From the NCBI RefSeq assembly GCF_000166415.1, contig NC_014654.1, positions 806,001 through 870,000 of the forward strand: a stretch of DNA of 64,000 bases, given 5' to 3'. The notes beneath the pieces were generated by a model. It searched no databases, was not told where the DNA came from, and was given only the letters and a program-made list of their open reading frames with translations. Source of the DNA: Halanaerobium hydrogeniformans. GTDB lineage: Bacteria; Bacillota; Halanaerobiia; Halanaerobiales; Halanaerobiaceae. Of this stretch, positions 33,852 to 41,115 are shown piece by piece (positions within the stretch are counted from its first letter, which is position 1; every line of letters starts with the position of its first letter). A program made the position numbers and the translations under genes.

Positions 33852-35156
33852 ATGGCTGCAAAAAACTTATCTTTAAAAAAAGTTAATAATGTTTATAAGG
33901 GATCTTTAAAGTCAAAGTTATTTAAGAGTATTTTAGTCCTAATCACATTGTTCATATTTTTAAGTACTTCTTTTCTTTTGAGTCAGCAGGTTGAGGCGGC
34001 TTTTTCCAGTTATGAAAGATCAACTTCGGAAGCATTGTTAAAGGATTTAAATAGACAGCATGATATGCGTGAATATGGAGAAGATGATAAGGAATATCAA
34101 ATTTTAAAAAGACTTAAGCAAAATATTGACAAAAGAAAATTTAGAGAGGCAGACTTTAAAATATATCATGTTGATGATGAACTTATCAATGCCTATTATA
34201 TTGGTGATGGCAGGATTATTTTATTTGATGGTTTGCTAAAACTATTAGAAACTGATGATCAGCTGGCTGCTTTAATTGCGCATGAGATCGGTCATGGTGT
34301 TGAAGGACATTTAGATAGTAATTTAAAGAGAAATTTAAGTCTTTCTTTAATGAGCATTTTATTTAACAGGTTTACTGACCGGGAATATCAAACCATGACA
34401 AATGTAGCCTATAATTTAATTAATAATGGTTATTCCAGACAGCAGGAAAAAGAGGCAGATATATTTGCTGTTGATCTGATGCTAAGAGCTGATTATGATC
34501 CGCAGGGTTTAATTGAGCTGATGAAAATTTTTAAAGAAAGGTCTCATAATATTAAACTGCTGGAATTCACCCAGACTCACCCAATACCTGACAGTAGAAT
34601 TGAATATATAAGTCAATATATAGCTGAAAAGCAGGGTCCAGAAAGCATAAAAGTAAAAAATGAAATAAAAGAAGAAACACCTTCAGAAAGTCAAACAGAG
34701 CAGTCAGATAAGGAGAAATTTCAAATGAGAAATACTTTTAATGCTGATATAGTTAGTTTTAGATATCCTGCAGAATGGCAGTTGAATAAAGTTGAGTCTG
34801 TAAATAATGAGGAGATTTTCAAATATAATCTTATAGCAGATAATATTGAGGGAGAATTAACCTTTTTTGACTTCAGCAGCAGAGACTTTATGGCAACAGC
34901 GGAAAGGAATTTTGATTATGCCTTAATAATGGCTGATTCAGAAGGTTATAGAGTTAATAGAGCCATTCAAAAAACAGCCGAAAAAGAGGTATACAGGCTT
35001 CAAAAAGAAAAAGATGAAAAAATAACAATAGAATATTTTATTGGGATTGCTGAGACAAAAAAAGTTCTTAATTTAAATTTTTCTTTTGCAACAAAAGATT
35101 ATGAACAAATTATTAAAGTGCTTAATTATTTAATAAATACTTTAAAATTTCAATAA
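33852..35156 (+). CDS. M48-family zinc metalloprotease, membrane-anchored
   Basis: A 434-aa protease. An N-terminal membrane segment or uncleaved signal lies at ~20-45 (LFKSILVLITLFIFLSTSFLL). The zinc site HEIGH is at residues 144-148, with E201 in EKEADIFAVD as third ligand. The C-terminal ~150 residues form a separate domain after a charged linker (~275-295), with NTFNADIVSFRYPAEWQLNK, probably outside the membrane. The family includes BepA/YfgC- and Oma1-like quality-control proteases. In a diderm it could act in the periplasm on outer membrane protein assembly. Ribosome site AGGAGGA. Confidence 0.85.
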   Translation: MAAKNLSLKKVNNVYKGSLKSKLFKSILVLITLFIFLSTSFLLSQQVEAAFSSYERSTSEALLKDLNRQHDMREYGEDDKEYQILKRLKQNIDKRKFREADFKIYHVDDELINAYYIGDGRIILFDGLLKLLETDDQLAALIAHEIGHGVEGHLDSNLKRNLSLSLMSILFNRFTDREYQTMTNVAYNLINNGYSRQQEKEADIFAVDLMLRADYDPQGLIELMKIFKERSHNIKLLEFTQTHPIPDSRIEYISQYIAEKQGPESIKVKNEIKEETPSESQTEQSDKEKFQMRNTFNADIVSFRYPAEWQLNKVESVNNEEIFKYNLIADNIEGELTFFDFSSRDFMATAERNFDYALIMADSEGYRVNRAIQKTAEKEVYRLQKEKDEKITIEYFIGIAETKKVLNLNFSFATKDYEQIIKVLNYLINTLKFQ

Positions 35157-35170
35157 TTGTTTGTTAATAT

Positions 35171-35210
35171 GCAAAGAGAGCCTCGCTGTTTCCAGCAAAG
35201 CTCTCTTTGC
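35171..35210. terminator. Hairpin between convergent genes
   Basis: GCAAAGAGAG (35171-35180) pairs perfectly with CTCTCTTTGC (35201-35210), with an inner GCTG/CAGC stem. It lies between the M48 gene and the ClC gene, which converge. There is no strong T-run on either side, so it could serve both directions only weakly. Confidence 0.5.
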
Positions 35211-35240
35211 GCTAATTTATAGGCAGGGCTAACTATCAAA

Positions 35241-36542
35241 TTATTTTTCATTACCAAAATGGTGTAATACTTTTGCCATCTCAAAACGACTAACATATGA
35301 TTCTCTATATAAAGTATCGCTCCTGGCAATCCAGGCTCCTGCAAAGCAGACTATAGTTCCTGGAATTATTAACTCAATTCCAAACATCTCAGCGATCATA
35401 ATTGAAGTTGTCAAAGGAATATGGGCTGCACTCCCAAGCACACCGGCAGCACTTGCAGTTATGATAGCAAGAGGAAAGTCAAAATTAATCACTCTAGCTA
35501 TAATTGCTCCAGTTATAGCACCAATTGTTAAACTGGGGGCTACAACTCCACCACTACCTCCAGAACCAATAGTAAATGATGTGGCCAATATCTTACCAAT
35601 CAGTAACATAATTAACAGGCCAAGAGAAAATCCTCCCTGAACAGATATCTGTTCCACCAGAGAAATACCTGTACCTAAAATCAATGGAGTAGCAAAAATA
35701 GCCATAAGGCCAGTCAATGCTCCACCTATTGCAGTCTGAACATAAGTCGGTAATTCAATATGTTCATTTAATTCTTCATAACCATATAATGATTTAATAT
35801 ATACAAGGCTTATAAGTCCTACTATAACTCCTATACCGACAAATAACAGAATATCTCTTTCTGGAACAAAAGAGTATTCTGAAGGGATCGGGAATTTAAA
35901 CAAGCTTTCCTGCCCCATAACAATTGAAAATAAGAAAAAAGCAGTAATACTTGATACCAGACTTGGAAAGAGCATATTATATTCTACATCATCCCGATAT
36001 AAAACTTCAGCTCCAAAAATCCCCCCGGCTAAAGGTGACGTGAAAATTGAACCAAAAGAAGCTGCCATACCACAGATAACGATCTTTCTAGTATCTGTCA
36101 GACTCAATTTTAATTTTTTTCCGATCATATAACCAAGACCACCACCCATCTGAACTGTAGGCCCCTCTCTACCTGCAGAGCCGCCAAAAGCAATCGTAAA
36201 AACTGAAGCAATTAATTTAATTGGTACAACAATAAAATTAATTCTACCCCAGTTTTCATTATAAGATTTTATAATTGCGTCTGTACCATGACCGGCTGCT
36301 TCCGGGGCAAAAGTCGATGTTAACCAGCCACTCATAAATAGTCCAAAGACTGGCATAATATAAACCCACGAGGTATCAGATAACCCGGCTAACAAAGCAA
36401 TCCCAAAATTAAGGGCACCTGTAAATACTACAGCAGCAAGCCCAACTATTAGACCAACTAAAACTGCAATCAAAGTCCACTTTATAATATATTGAAGTGA
36501 CTCTTTTGTATCCTTTTTAATCTTATCAATTTTTAAATTCAT
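35241..36542 (-). CDS. ClC-family chloride channel/transporter
   Basis: A 433-aa membrane protein with ten or more hydrophobic segments. ClC selectivity regions: GGSAGREGPTVQMGGGLG (~residues 118-135), with the gating Glu of the GREGP motif, and GGSGGVVAPSLTIGA (~322-336). The usual GSGIP is replaced by AAGHGTD near 84. No CBS domains follow. Encoded on the minus strand 24 bp after the TrkA-like gene, so the two are likely one operon for ion homeostasis, which suits a halophile. Confidence 0.92.
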   Translation of the reverse strand: MNLKIDKIKKDTKESLQYIIKWTLIAVLVGLIVGLAAVVFTGALNFGIALLAGLSDTSWVYIMPVFGLFMSGWLTSTFAPEAAGHGTDAIIKSYNENWGRINFIVVPIKLIASVFTIAFGGSAGREGPTVQMGGGLGYMIGKKLKLSLTDTRKIVICGMAASFGSIFTSPLAGGIFGAEVLYRDDVEYNMLFPSLVSSITAFFLFSIVMGQESLFKFPIPSEYSFVPERDILLFVGIGVIVGLISLVYIKSLYGYEELNEHIELPTYVQTAIGGALTGLMAIFATPLILGTGISLVEQISVQGGFSLGLLIMLLIGKILATSFTIGSGGSGGVVAPSLTIGAITGAIIARVINFDFPLAIITASAAGVLGSAAHIPLTTSIMIAEMFGIELIIPGTIVCFAGAWIARSDTLYRESYVSRFEMAKVLHHFGNEK

Positions 36543-36566
36543 AAATTCGACCTGCCTTTTTATTTA

Positions 36567-37235
36567 TTATCTTAATCCTAAAATTCCGCTAGTTTTTTTC
36601 TTTTGTTTCTTTTTAATAATATAAACAACTGTATCAGATATTTTTAAGTAATCCACCTCATTTGGCATAAAATACTTGTTATCGCGAATCAAAAATATTG
36701 GATAAGCAATATCATCAAAAAGGCTAGGGAAATCACATAATTCTTTTCCCTCAGCTCCTTCTAAATCCTGAACTTTAATCTTATTAAACTCTATATCTAA
36801 GTGGAGATCCTGAATCAAATTAACAAAATCTACTCCCTGCAGCCTGGTTATAATCTCTGCTGAAACTGCCTCGGCCGGGTCCATCACATGATCAAAATCC
36901 ATCAATTCTGCAAGTTCTCTATACTCAGATGCTGTTACTTTAACCATAATATTGTCGATTCCCATCTTTTTAGCTGCCTTGGCTGCCAAAATGTTAGATT
37001 TATCATCTCCAATAACAGCAATAAAAACATCTGCTTTCTCTACTTCAGCAGATTTTAATACATTGGGATAAGTCGCATCTCCCCAGACAATATTAACATC
37101 AGGGTAACCCTCAGAAATCCATTCACACCTTTTAGCATCTGTTTCAATTAATGTGATTTTAAAACGATCTTTTTCAGAAAACAATTTAATTAAATTTTGT
37201 CCAGTTTTATCGCCACCAGCTATAATTATTTTCAT
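36567..37235 (-). CDS. TrkA/RCK-family potassium channel regulatory protein
   Basis: A 222-aa protein. The NAD-binding RCK_N domain is ~1-120 (KIIIAGGDKTGQNLIKLFSE, ETDAKRCE, WGDATYPNVLKSAEVEKADVFIAV); a TrkA-C domain lies at ~130-215. It would gate a K+ uptake channel whose membrane subunit is not next to it. The ATG at 37235 has GAGGGAG upstream; a GTG at 37244 lies within that spacing. It is transcribed leftward ahead of the ClC gene. Confidence 0.9.
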   Translation of the reverse strand: MKIIIAGGDKTGQNLIKLFSEKDRFKITLIETDAKRCEWISEGYPDVNIVWGDATYPNVLKSAEVEKADVFIAVIGDDKSNILAAKAAKKMGIDNIMVKVTASEYRELAELMDFDHVMDPAEAVSAEIITRLQGVDFVNLIQDLHLDIEFNKIKVQDLEGAEGKELCDFPSLFDDIAYPIFLIRDNKYFMPNEVDYLKISDTVVYIIKKKQKKKTSGILGLR

Positions 37236-37440
37236 AAAAAACACTCCCTCTTTAAATTATGTTATATTTACCTCAATTATAGTAATTTTAATAATATATA
37301 TCAAAACCTTTTTGTGTTTATTAAATTAACCCTTAAATGAAATCGAAATTAATTATATATTTGTTTTTTTACTAAGTCAACCAAAATAATTCGAATTAAT
37401 CAAATTCTAATATATGGTTCATTGTAAATATTAAATTCCA
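37236..37440. other. AT-rich gap upstream of the trkA-like gene
   Basis: About 200 bp with very low GC. It must hold the leftward promoter of the TrkA-ClC pair, but I could not fix a single best -35/-10 pair. No gene is seen. Confidence 0.4.
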
Positions 37441-37689
37441 CTCCATCCAAGCTATGCATTGGGTGGAGTTTCAAAGAGGTGAGAGATAATGGATTTGTGG
37501 CCAATCCTTCAAGATTAAGGGTATCCTAAACTATTAGGAGCAAAACTTAAAAGCCAAACATCTTGTAAACTGACCTAGTAATATAGGTTGAACTTTAATC
37601 TATATGAAGCAGTTAGAAGCTCCATCCGACGCGAAGCTAGTATCTCTTTTGATGCAAATCTTGGTTTTGATTTAGGTGGAGAGGTTCAC
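37441..37689 (+). mobile_element. IS200/IS605-derived mini-element without tnpA or tnpB
   Basis: The left-end hairpin (CTCCATCC to GGGTGGAG, 37441-37468) is identical to that of the full element at 38941. It is joined directly to about 220 bp that match the right end of the same element (40783-40975), including the last ~20 codons of tnpB and its 3' untranslated stem-loops. The two right ends differ by only a few substitutions over ~150 bp, plus a small indel region near 37630-37660. Both end in GGTTCAC. The retained 3' region is where TnpB guide RNAs (omega-RNA) are normally made. It abuts the arsR -35 box. Confidence 0.85.
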
Positions 37690-37718
37690 TTGACAGTTTC
37701 TAAAATTACTGCTATTAT
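37690..37718 (+). promoter_or_regulatory. Promoter of the ArsR-family gene
   Basis: TTGACA (37690-37695), a 17-nt spacer and TATTAT (37713-37718). The -35 begins at the base after the mini-element end. Operator A overlaps the -10. Confidence 0.75.
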
Positions 37719-37736
37719 ATAAGTAAAGATTTATAT
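37717..37736 (+). promoter_or_regulatory. ArsR-type operator A
   Basis: ATATAAG-TAAAGA-TTTATAT, a 7-N6-7 palindrome with one mismatch, covering the end of the -10 and the start site of the arsR promoter. It matches operators B and C upstream of the next gene, so autorepression is likely. Confidence 0.65.
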
Positions 37737-37782
37737 TCAAATATAAATCTTCCTGAATTTATTTATGGAAGGAGAGTTTGTA

Positions 37783-38145
37783 ATGGTTCAAGACGATAAA
37801 TTTATCGATGCATTTGCAGAATTCCTTAGTATACTTGGAGAAAAAAGCAGATTGCAGATTTTATTTGCCCTGCATGAAGCCCCAAGATCGGTCAAGGAAA
37901 TTGTTAAGGTAACAGGACTTTCACAACCCCTGGTTTCATTTCATCTAAAAACCCTTAGGGAGAGAGGCTTGGTAGGTACAGAAAGAAAGAAAACCTTTGC
38001 CTACAATTATATAATAGATAAAGAATTAGTGGATGATCTTCTTAAACTGAGCAAGCATCTGGAAAATTACTCTTCACAGGAAGAAGATTTCGATTTTAAA
38101 TGGCCTCCCTGGAGGAATTGTAAATTCTTTAAGGATTTTAGCTAG
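37783..38145 (+). CDS. ArsR-family winged-helix regulator
   Basis: A 120-aa repressor. Helix-turn-helix: FLSILGEKSRLQILFALHEAPRSVKEIVKVTGLSQPLVSFHLKTLRERGLV at about residues 12-62, followed by the wing. The tail is aromatic and charged (WPPWRNCKFFKDFS), with a single Cys and no CxC metal site of the ArsR/SmtB kind, so the signal may not be a metal. The ATG at 37783 is 8 nt after GGAAGGAG; an ATG at 37765 precedes that site. Three matching palindromes lie before this gene and the next. Confidence 0.9.
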   Translation: MVQDDKFIDAFAEFLSILGEKSRLQILFALHEAPRSVKEIVKVTGLSQPLVSFHLKTLRERGLVGTERKKTFAYNYIIDKELVDDLLKLSKHLENYSSQEEDFDFKWPPWRNCKFFKDFS

Positions 38146-38250
38146 AGAGATCTATATGATTAGACTTATTTTAAATATTTTTCTTTTGTAGCTTGACAAA
38201 TATAATATTTTATGTTAATTTATAATTAAGATAAATATAAACAACTACTT

Positions 38251-38270
38251 ATATAAGCAAAAACTTATAG
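38251..38270 (+). promoter_or_regulatory. ArsR-type operator B
   Basis: ATATAAG-CAAAAA-CTTATAG, the same 7-N6-7 palindrome as operator A with one changed end base, in the leader of the small gene at 38353. A TTGACA at 38193-38198 lies upstream. Confidence 0.6.
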
Positions 38271-38300
38271 TTAAATTTGAGGGAAAAAATTTTAATCACT

Positions 38301-38320
38301 ATATAAGTAAATGCTTATAT
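38301..38320 (+). promoter_or_regulatory. ArsR-type operator C
   Basis: ATATAAG-TAAATG-CTTATAT, a perfect 7-N6-7 palindrome 50 bp downstream of operator B (five helical turns). Cooperative binding of both is plausible. Confidence 0.65.
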
Positions 38321-38352
38321 AAGTAATTATTAATAAAAAGGGGGTGAAAAAT

Positions 38353-38496
38353 ATGATGTTTATGAACCTAAAAAATTCTGAACAGGCACAAGAAATAATG
38401 GAAAAACGCAGAGAAATGTGCGAACAGGCTATGGATCTCTGTCAAAAGATGACAGAAGAGATGATATCTGGAGAGGAAGAAAAGCAGAGAGACTAA
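38353..38496 (+). CDS. Small helical protein, function unknown (47 aa)
   Basis: Reads MMFMNLKNSEQAQEIMEKRR at the start and ends EEEKQRD. It is highly charged, with five to six Met and two Cys (EMCEQAMDLCQKM), and probably forms one amphipathic helix pair. A GGGGGTG ribosome site lies at 38340-38346. Start could also be the next ATGs at 38356 or 38362. It sits under ArsR operators B and C. It is followed by the small membrane protein gene, so it is likely part of the ArsR regulon. I do not recognise the family. Confidence 0.6.
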   Translation: MMFMNLKNSEQAQEIMEKRREMCEQAMDLCQKMTEEMISGEEEKQRD

Positions 38497-38580
38497 AAGC
38501 GATATTCTGCCAGTTGTTTTCGGTCGGTCTTTTATATTGCAGAGAAAGATCGTCTGAATTTTCACTAGGAGGTGAAAAAT

Positions 38581-38832
38581 ATGCCATTTTGTTTTGCCTG
38601 GTTATTTCCATTTATGTTTTTTGGGTTTTTCATCTATATGTTCTTTTTCAATAAAAAAGGACCATCTTTTCAACCACCCTGGAATAATCACGAAAAGCCT
38701 TATCGAGAAAAAGCTCCAAAAAAAAATTACTATGAGGATACAAACAAAGAAATAGAACTTCAAAAAAAAGTACAGGAACTTGAACAGGATCTGGAATATC
38801 TTCGCCGCAGATTGAATGAAAGTGAAAATTAA
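38581..38832 (+). CDS. Small membrane protein with C-terminal coiled coil (83 aa)
   Basis: Residues 1-25 (MPFCFAWLFPFMFFGFFIYM) form one membrane segment. A proline-rich basic linker follows (GPSFQPPWNNHEKPYREKAPKK). A heptad-like coiled coil comes last (EIELQKKVQELEQDLEYLRRRLNE). AGGAGGTG at 38567-38574 is 7 nt from the ATG; the in-frame GTG at 38572 lies within that site. It is 84 bp behind the 47-aa gene in the same presumed operon. No homologue is recognised. Confidence 0.65.
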   Translation: MPFCFAWLFPFMFFGFFIYMFFFNKKGPSFQPPWNNHEKPYREKAPKKNYYEDTNKEIELQKKVQELEQDLEYLRRRLNESEN

Positions 38833-38977
38833 GAGAAAAAATATTGTATTTAAATAGAATTATATTTTTAATAACACCTGTTAATTAACTCAAACTTCAC
38901 ACTTGCAAAATAGTTGTTTTATCTAAAACTGCCAAGAAAACTCCATCCAAGCTATGCATTGGGTGGAGATGAATTGG

Positions 38978-39382
38978 CTATTTATTCTGATTTTCAATAT
39001 ACTTTTTAATTGTCTCAATAGTAGCACCACCAGTAGACAAAATGCAGTAGCTTCTAGACCAAAAAGCAGGTTTCCAATAATATTTTTTCAGATGGTGTTC
39101 ATATTGCTTTTTGATAAGTCTTGAAGATACTGTTTTTAATATATTAACTAACTTAGATAATTGTACCTGAGGTGGAGTTTCAAAGAGGATATGCACATGA
39201 TCTTTTTCTCCTCCAAACTCTAGAACATTACAAACTTTGTCCTTGAGTAATCTGGTGAATATTTTTTCTAATTCTTCAAGCATTTCAAAAGTAATACATT
39301 CATGTCTGTATTTTGTAATTACAACTAAATGATATTGTAGACTATAAACAGAATGATAATTGTTATTTAAGTCTCTATCCAT
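38978..39382 (-). CDS. tnpA: IS200/IS605 transposase TnpA (Y1 HUH)
   Basis: A 134-aa single-strand transposase. The HUH metal motif is DHVHILFE (~residues 64-71), and the catalytic tyrosine lies in ETIKKYIENQ near the C-terminus. It starts at the ATG at 39382, with GGAGG upstream on that strand (AATGGAGGTTTGATTTTT); the longer frame up to 39562 overlaps tnpB and is not used. It appears complete and could mobilise both this element and the mini-element at 37441. Confidence 0.93.
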   Translation of the reverse strand: MDRDLNNNYHSVYSLQYHLVVITKYRHECITFEMLEELEKIFTRLLKDKVCNVLEFGGEKDHVHILFETPPQVQLSKLVNILKTVSSRLIKKQYEHHLKKYYWKPAFWSRSYCILSTGGATIETIKKYIENQNK

Positions 39383-39894
39383 AAAAATCAAACCTCCATT
39401 TTTTCTTTTACAAGCAAACATATGTATGATATAATTATAGTAGGATGGAGGTGAAAAGTCAATGCGATTATCATTTAAATTCAAGCCTAAATTAAGCCAT
39501 AAGCAATTAGTAATAATTAATGAATTAGCCTGGCATTGCTCTAAATTATATAATACAGTCAATTATCAGATTAAAAATAATAAAGATGTAAAAGCTGTCT
39601 ATACTGAATTAGAAACTAGATATAAAAATAACTGGCATAATGACTACCTTCACTCCCATAACAGACAACAGGCATTAAAGCAGTTAGCTCAGGACTGGAA
39701 AAGTTTTTTTTATTCTCTCAAAGATTATAAAAAGAATCCTCAAAAATATAAGGGGCAGCCAGGGTCACCTAATTTTAAACATATGAACAGTAATCCCTGT
39801 GAAATAATTTTTACCAATTTAGCTGTTAGAATTAAAGATAACAAATTACTCTTATCCTTATCTAAAAAGATACAATCTAAATATAATGTGAAGG

Positions 39895-39958
39895 TCACTA
39901 AAGCTTTTAATTTATAATACGCAAGGAAAGCTTTAGTATGACCGTATTCGATTTGGCC
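39895..39958. repeat. Small 64-bp mobile-looking insert in tnpB, copy 1
   Basis: The shared 62-bp core is 39897-39958. It begins with a hairpin whose 11-bp arms ACTAAAGCTTT and AAAGCTTTAGT are perfect, and ends ATGACCGTATTCGATTTGGCC-like (last block 39938-39958). The base content just right of it is CTCTT, as for copy 2. The frame before and after requires an insertion of 1 mod 3, which fits 64. Confidence 0.8.
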
Positions 39959-40553
39959 CTCTTAATTTTGAGCTGCCTGAAGCAGTTCAAAGCATTATAG
40001 ATTTAGATGCTGTCCAGCAGATAAAGATAAAGCAAGATCATATCTCTAAAAAATGGTATCTCTTAATTATCTACAAAGTTAAAGAGGCAAAAGAAAGTAA
40101 GAAATCTAACATAATGGCAGTTGATTTAGGCCTTGATAACTTAGCTGTACTAACATTTAAAGATAATTCTGATTGTTATATTATCAATGGTAAAACTATT
40201 AAATCCAAAAATTCTTATTTTAATAAAGAAATTGCCAGACTACAAAGCATTAGAATTAGGCAGTTAGCTACCAGTAAAATTAGAGATACTAAACGAATAA
40301 AATATCTGAGATTAAAGAGAAGAAATTATATTAGAGATTATCTCCATAAAGCTAGTTGCAAAATAGTTGATTTAGCAATTGAAAATCAAGTAGAAACTAT
40401 TGTAATTGGAGATATAAAAAATATTAAACAATGCAGCAAGCTTAAATCTTTTGTCCAAATACCGATCCAGAGATTAAAAAAATTAATTGAATACAAAGTT
40501 AAACTAAAAGGTATCAAAGTTGTTGAAATTGATGAAAGCTATACTTCCGGATG

Positions 40554-40617
40554 TACTAAAGCTTTTAATTTTAATTACGCAAGGAAAGCTTTAGTATGAC
40601 CGTATTCGATTTGGCCG
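40554..40617. repeat. Small 64-bp mobile-looking insert in tnpB, copy 2
   Basis: The 62-bp core 40555-40616 matches copy 1 except for a few bases in the hairpin loop. It splits the codons of TSGC and SSVDLE of TnpB, and again lies directly before CTCTT. Read on the other strand, both copies sit 3' of AAGAG, as expected for target-specific insertion. Confidence 0.8.
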
Positions 40618-40843
40618 CTCTTCAGTAGATCTGGAAAAAATAAATAAAAGTAACTATGATAAATCCAGAAGAATTACCAGAGGTCTCTTTAAAACTAACG
40701 AGGGCCTATTAATTAATGCTGATCAGAATGGTAGTTTTAATATACTTCGTAAATACCATAACGATAAATGTATTCTCAGACCTATCAAAGAGGCGAGAGA
40801 TAATGGATTTGTGGACAATCCTTCAAGATTAAGGGTATCCTAA

Positions 40844-40975
40844 ACTATTAGGAGCAAAACTTAAAAGCCAAACATCTTGTAAACTGACCTAGTAATATAG
40901 GTTGAACTTTAATCTATATGAAGCAGTTAGAAGCTCCCTCTAAATCTTGGTTTTGATTTAGGTGGAGAGGTTCAC
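40844..40975 (+). ncRNA. Probable omega-RNA (TnpB guide RNA scaffold) at the right end
   Basis: The 3' untranslated region of tnpB to the right end contains ordered stems (for example ACCTA-GTAATA-TAGGT near 40885-40901 and the terminal GATTTAG stem) and is kept nearly unchanged in the mini-element, although no protein is encoded there. In IS605-type elements this part makes the guide RNA, whose guide is the flanking DNA. Here that guide would begin GTGTGAAGTTTGAG. Assigned by position and conservation only. Confidence 0.5.
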
Positions 40976-41115
40976 GTGTGAAGTTTGAGTTAAAAATATT
41001 AAAGGCCATATTGTAAATAATTAACTATTATTTTTTAACTAAGAGTATGTTATAATAATATATATGAAAATGATAAAAATATTAAGTAAAGTTCTTTTTT
41101 TAAAGGAGGTCTTTA
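40976..41115 (+). other. Former leader of the PfkB-family gene, now cut off by IS256
   Basis: About 140 bp that once led into the kinase gene at 42454. It contains GTTATAATAATATATATG-like AT-rich promoter sequence near 41047-41064 and the strong ribosome site AAAGGAGG at 41102-41109, which now faces the IS256-family element. No gene is seen in it. Confidence 0.6.

Larger units (their letters stand above)
39462..40843 (+). pseudogene. tnpB: TnpB (RuvC-like RNA-guided nuclease), split by two 64-bp inserts
   Basis: Three frames: 39462 to ~39894, 39961 to ~40553, and 40619-40843. Removing two 64-bp inserts gives 1254 nt, an exact 418 codons (417 aa). Visible parts: N-terminal helix region, RuvC-I Asp in MAVDLGLDN, IVIGDIKN where many TnpBs have a Glu, an alternative Glu in IDESYTSGC, and the RuvC-III Asp in NADQNGSFNILRKY. 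Both inserts shift the frame, so no full protein is made unless they are removed. It overlaps the element right-end RNA region. Confidence 0.88.
38941..40975. mobile_element. IS200/IS605-family element with divergent tnpA and broken tnpB
   Basis: The left end hairpin CTCCATCC...GGGTGGAG is at 38941-38968. The right end has a stem around CTCCCTCTAAATC / GATTTAGGTGGAG, ending in GGTTCAC (40975). It contains tnpA on the minus strand and tnpB on the plus strand, with start codons 79 bp apart. Boundaries come from comparison with the mini-element at 37441-37689. tnpA looks intact; tnpB is interrupted twice. Confidence 0.9.
38885..40993. repeat. 18-bp inverted repeats flanking the IS200/IS605 element
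   Basis: TTAACTCAAACTTCACAC (38885-38902) and GTGTGAAGTTTGAGTTAA (40976-40993) are perfect inverted repeats. The right copy begins at the base after the IS right end; the left copy stops 38 bp before the IS left end. Without the IS they would form one hairpin with a 38-nt loop. Confidence 0.75.

Noticed and set aside
40114-40599. The middle tnpB fragment as an independent gene
   Set aside because: It has no ribosome site and matches the centre of TnpB; the frame is open upstream to the end of the 64-bp insert.
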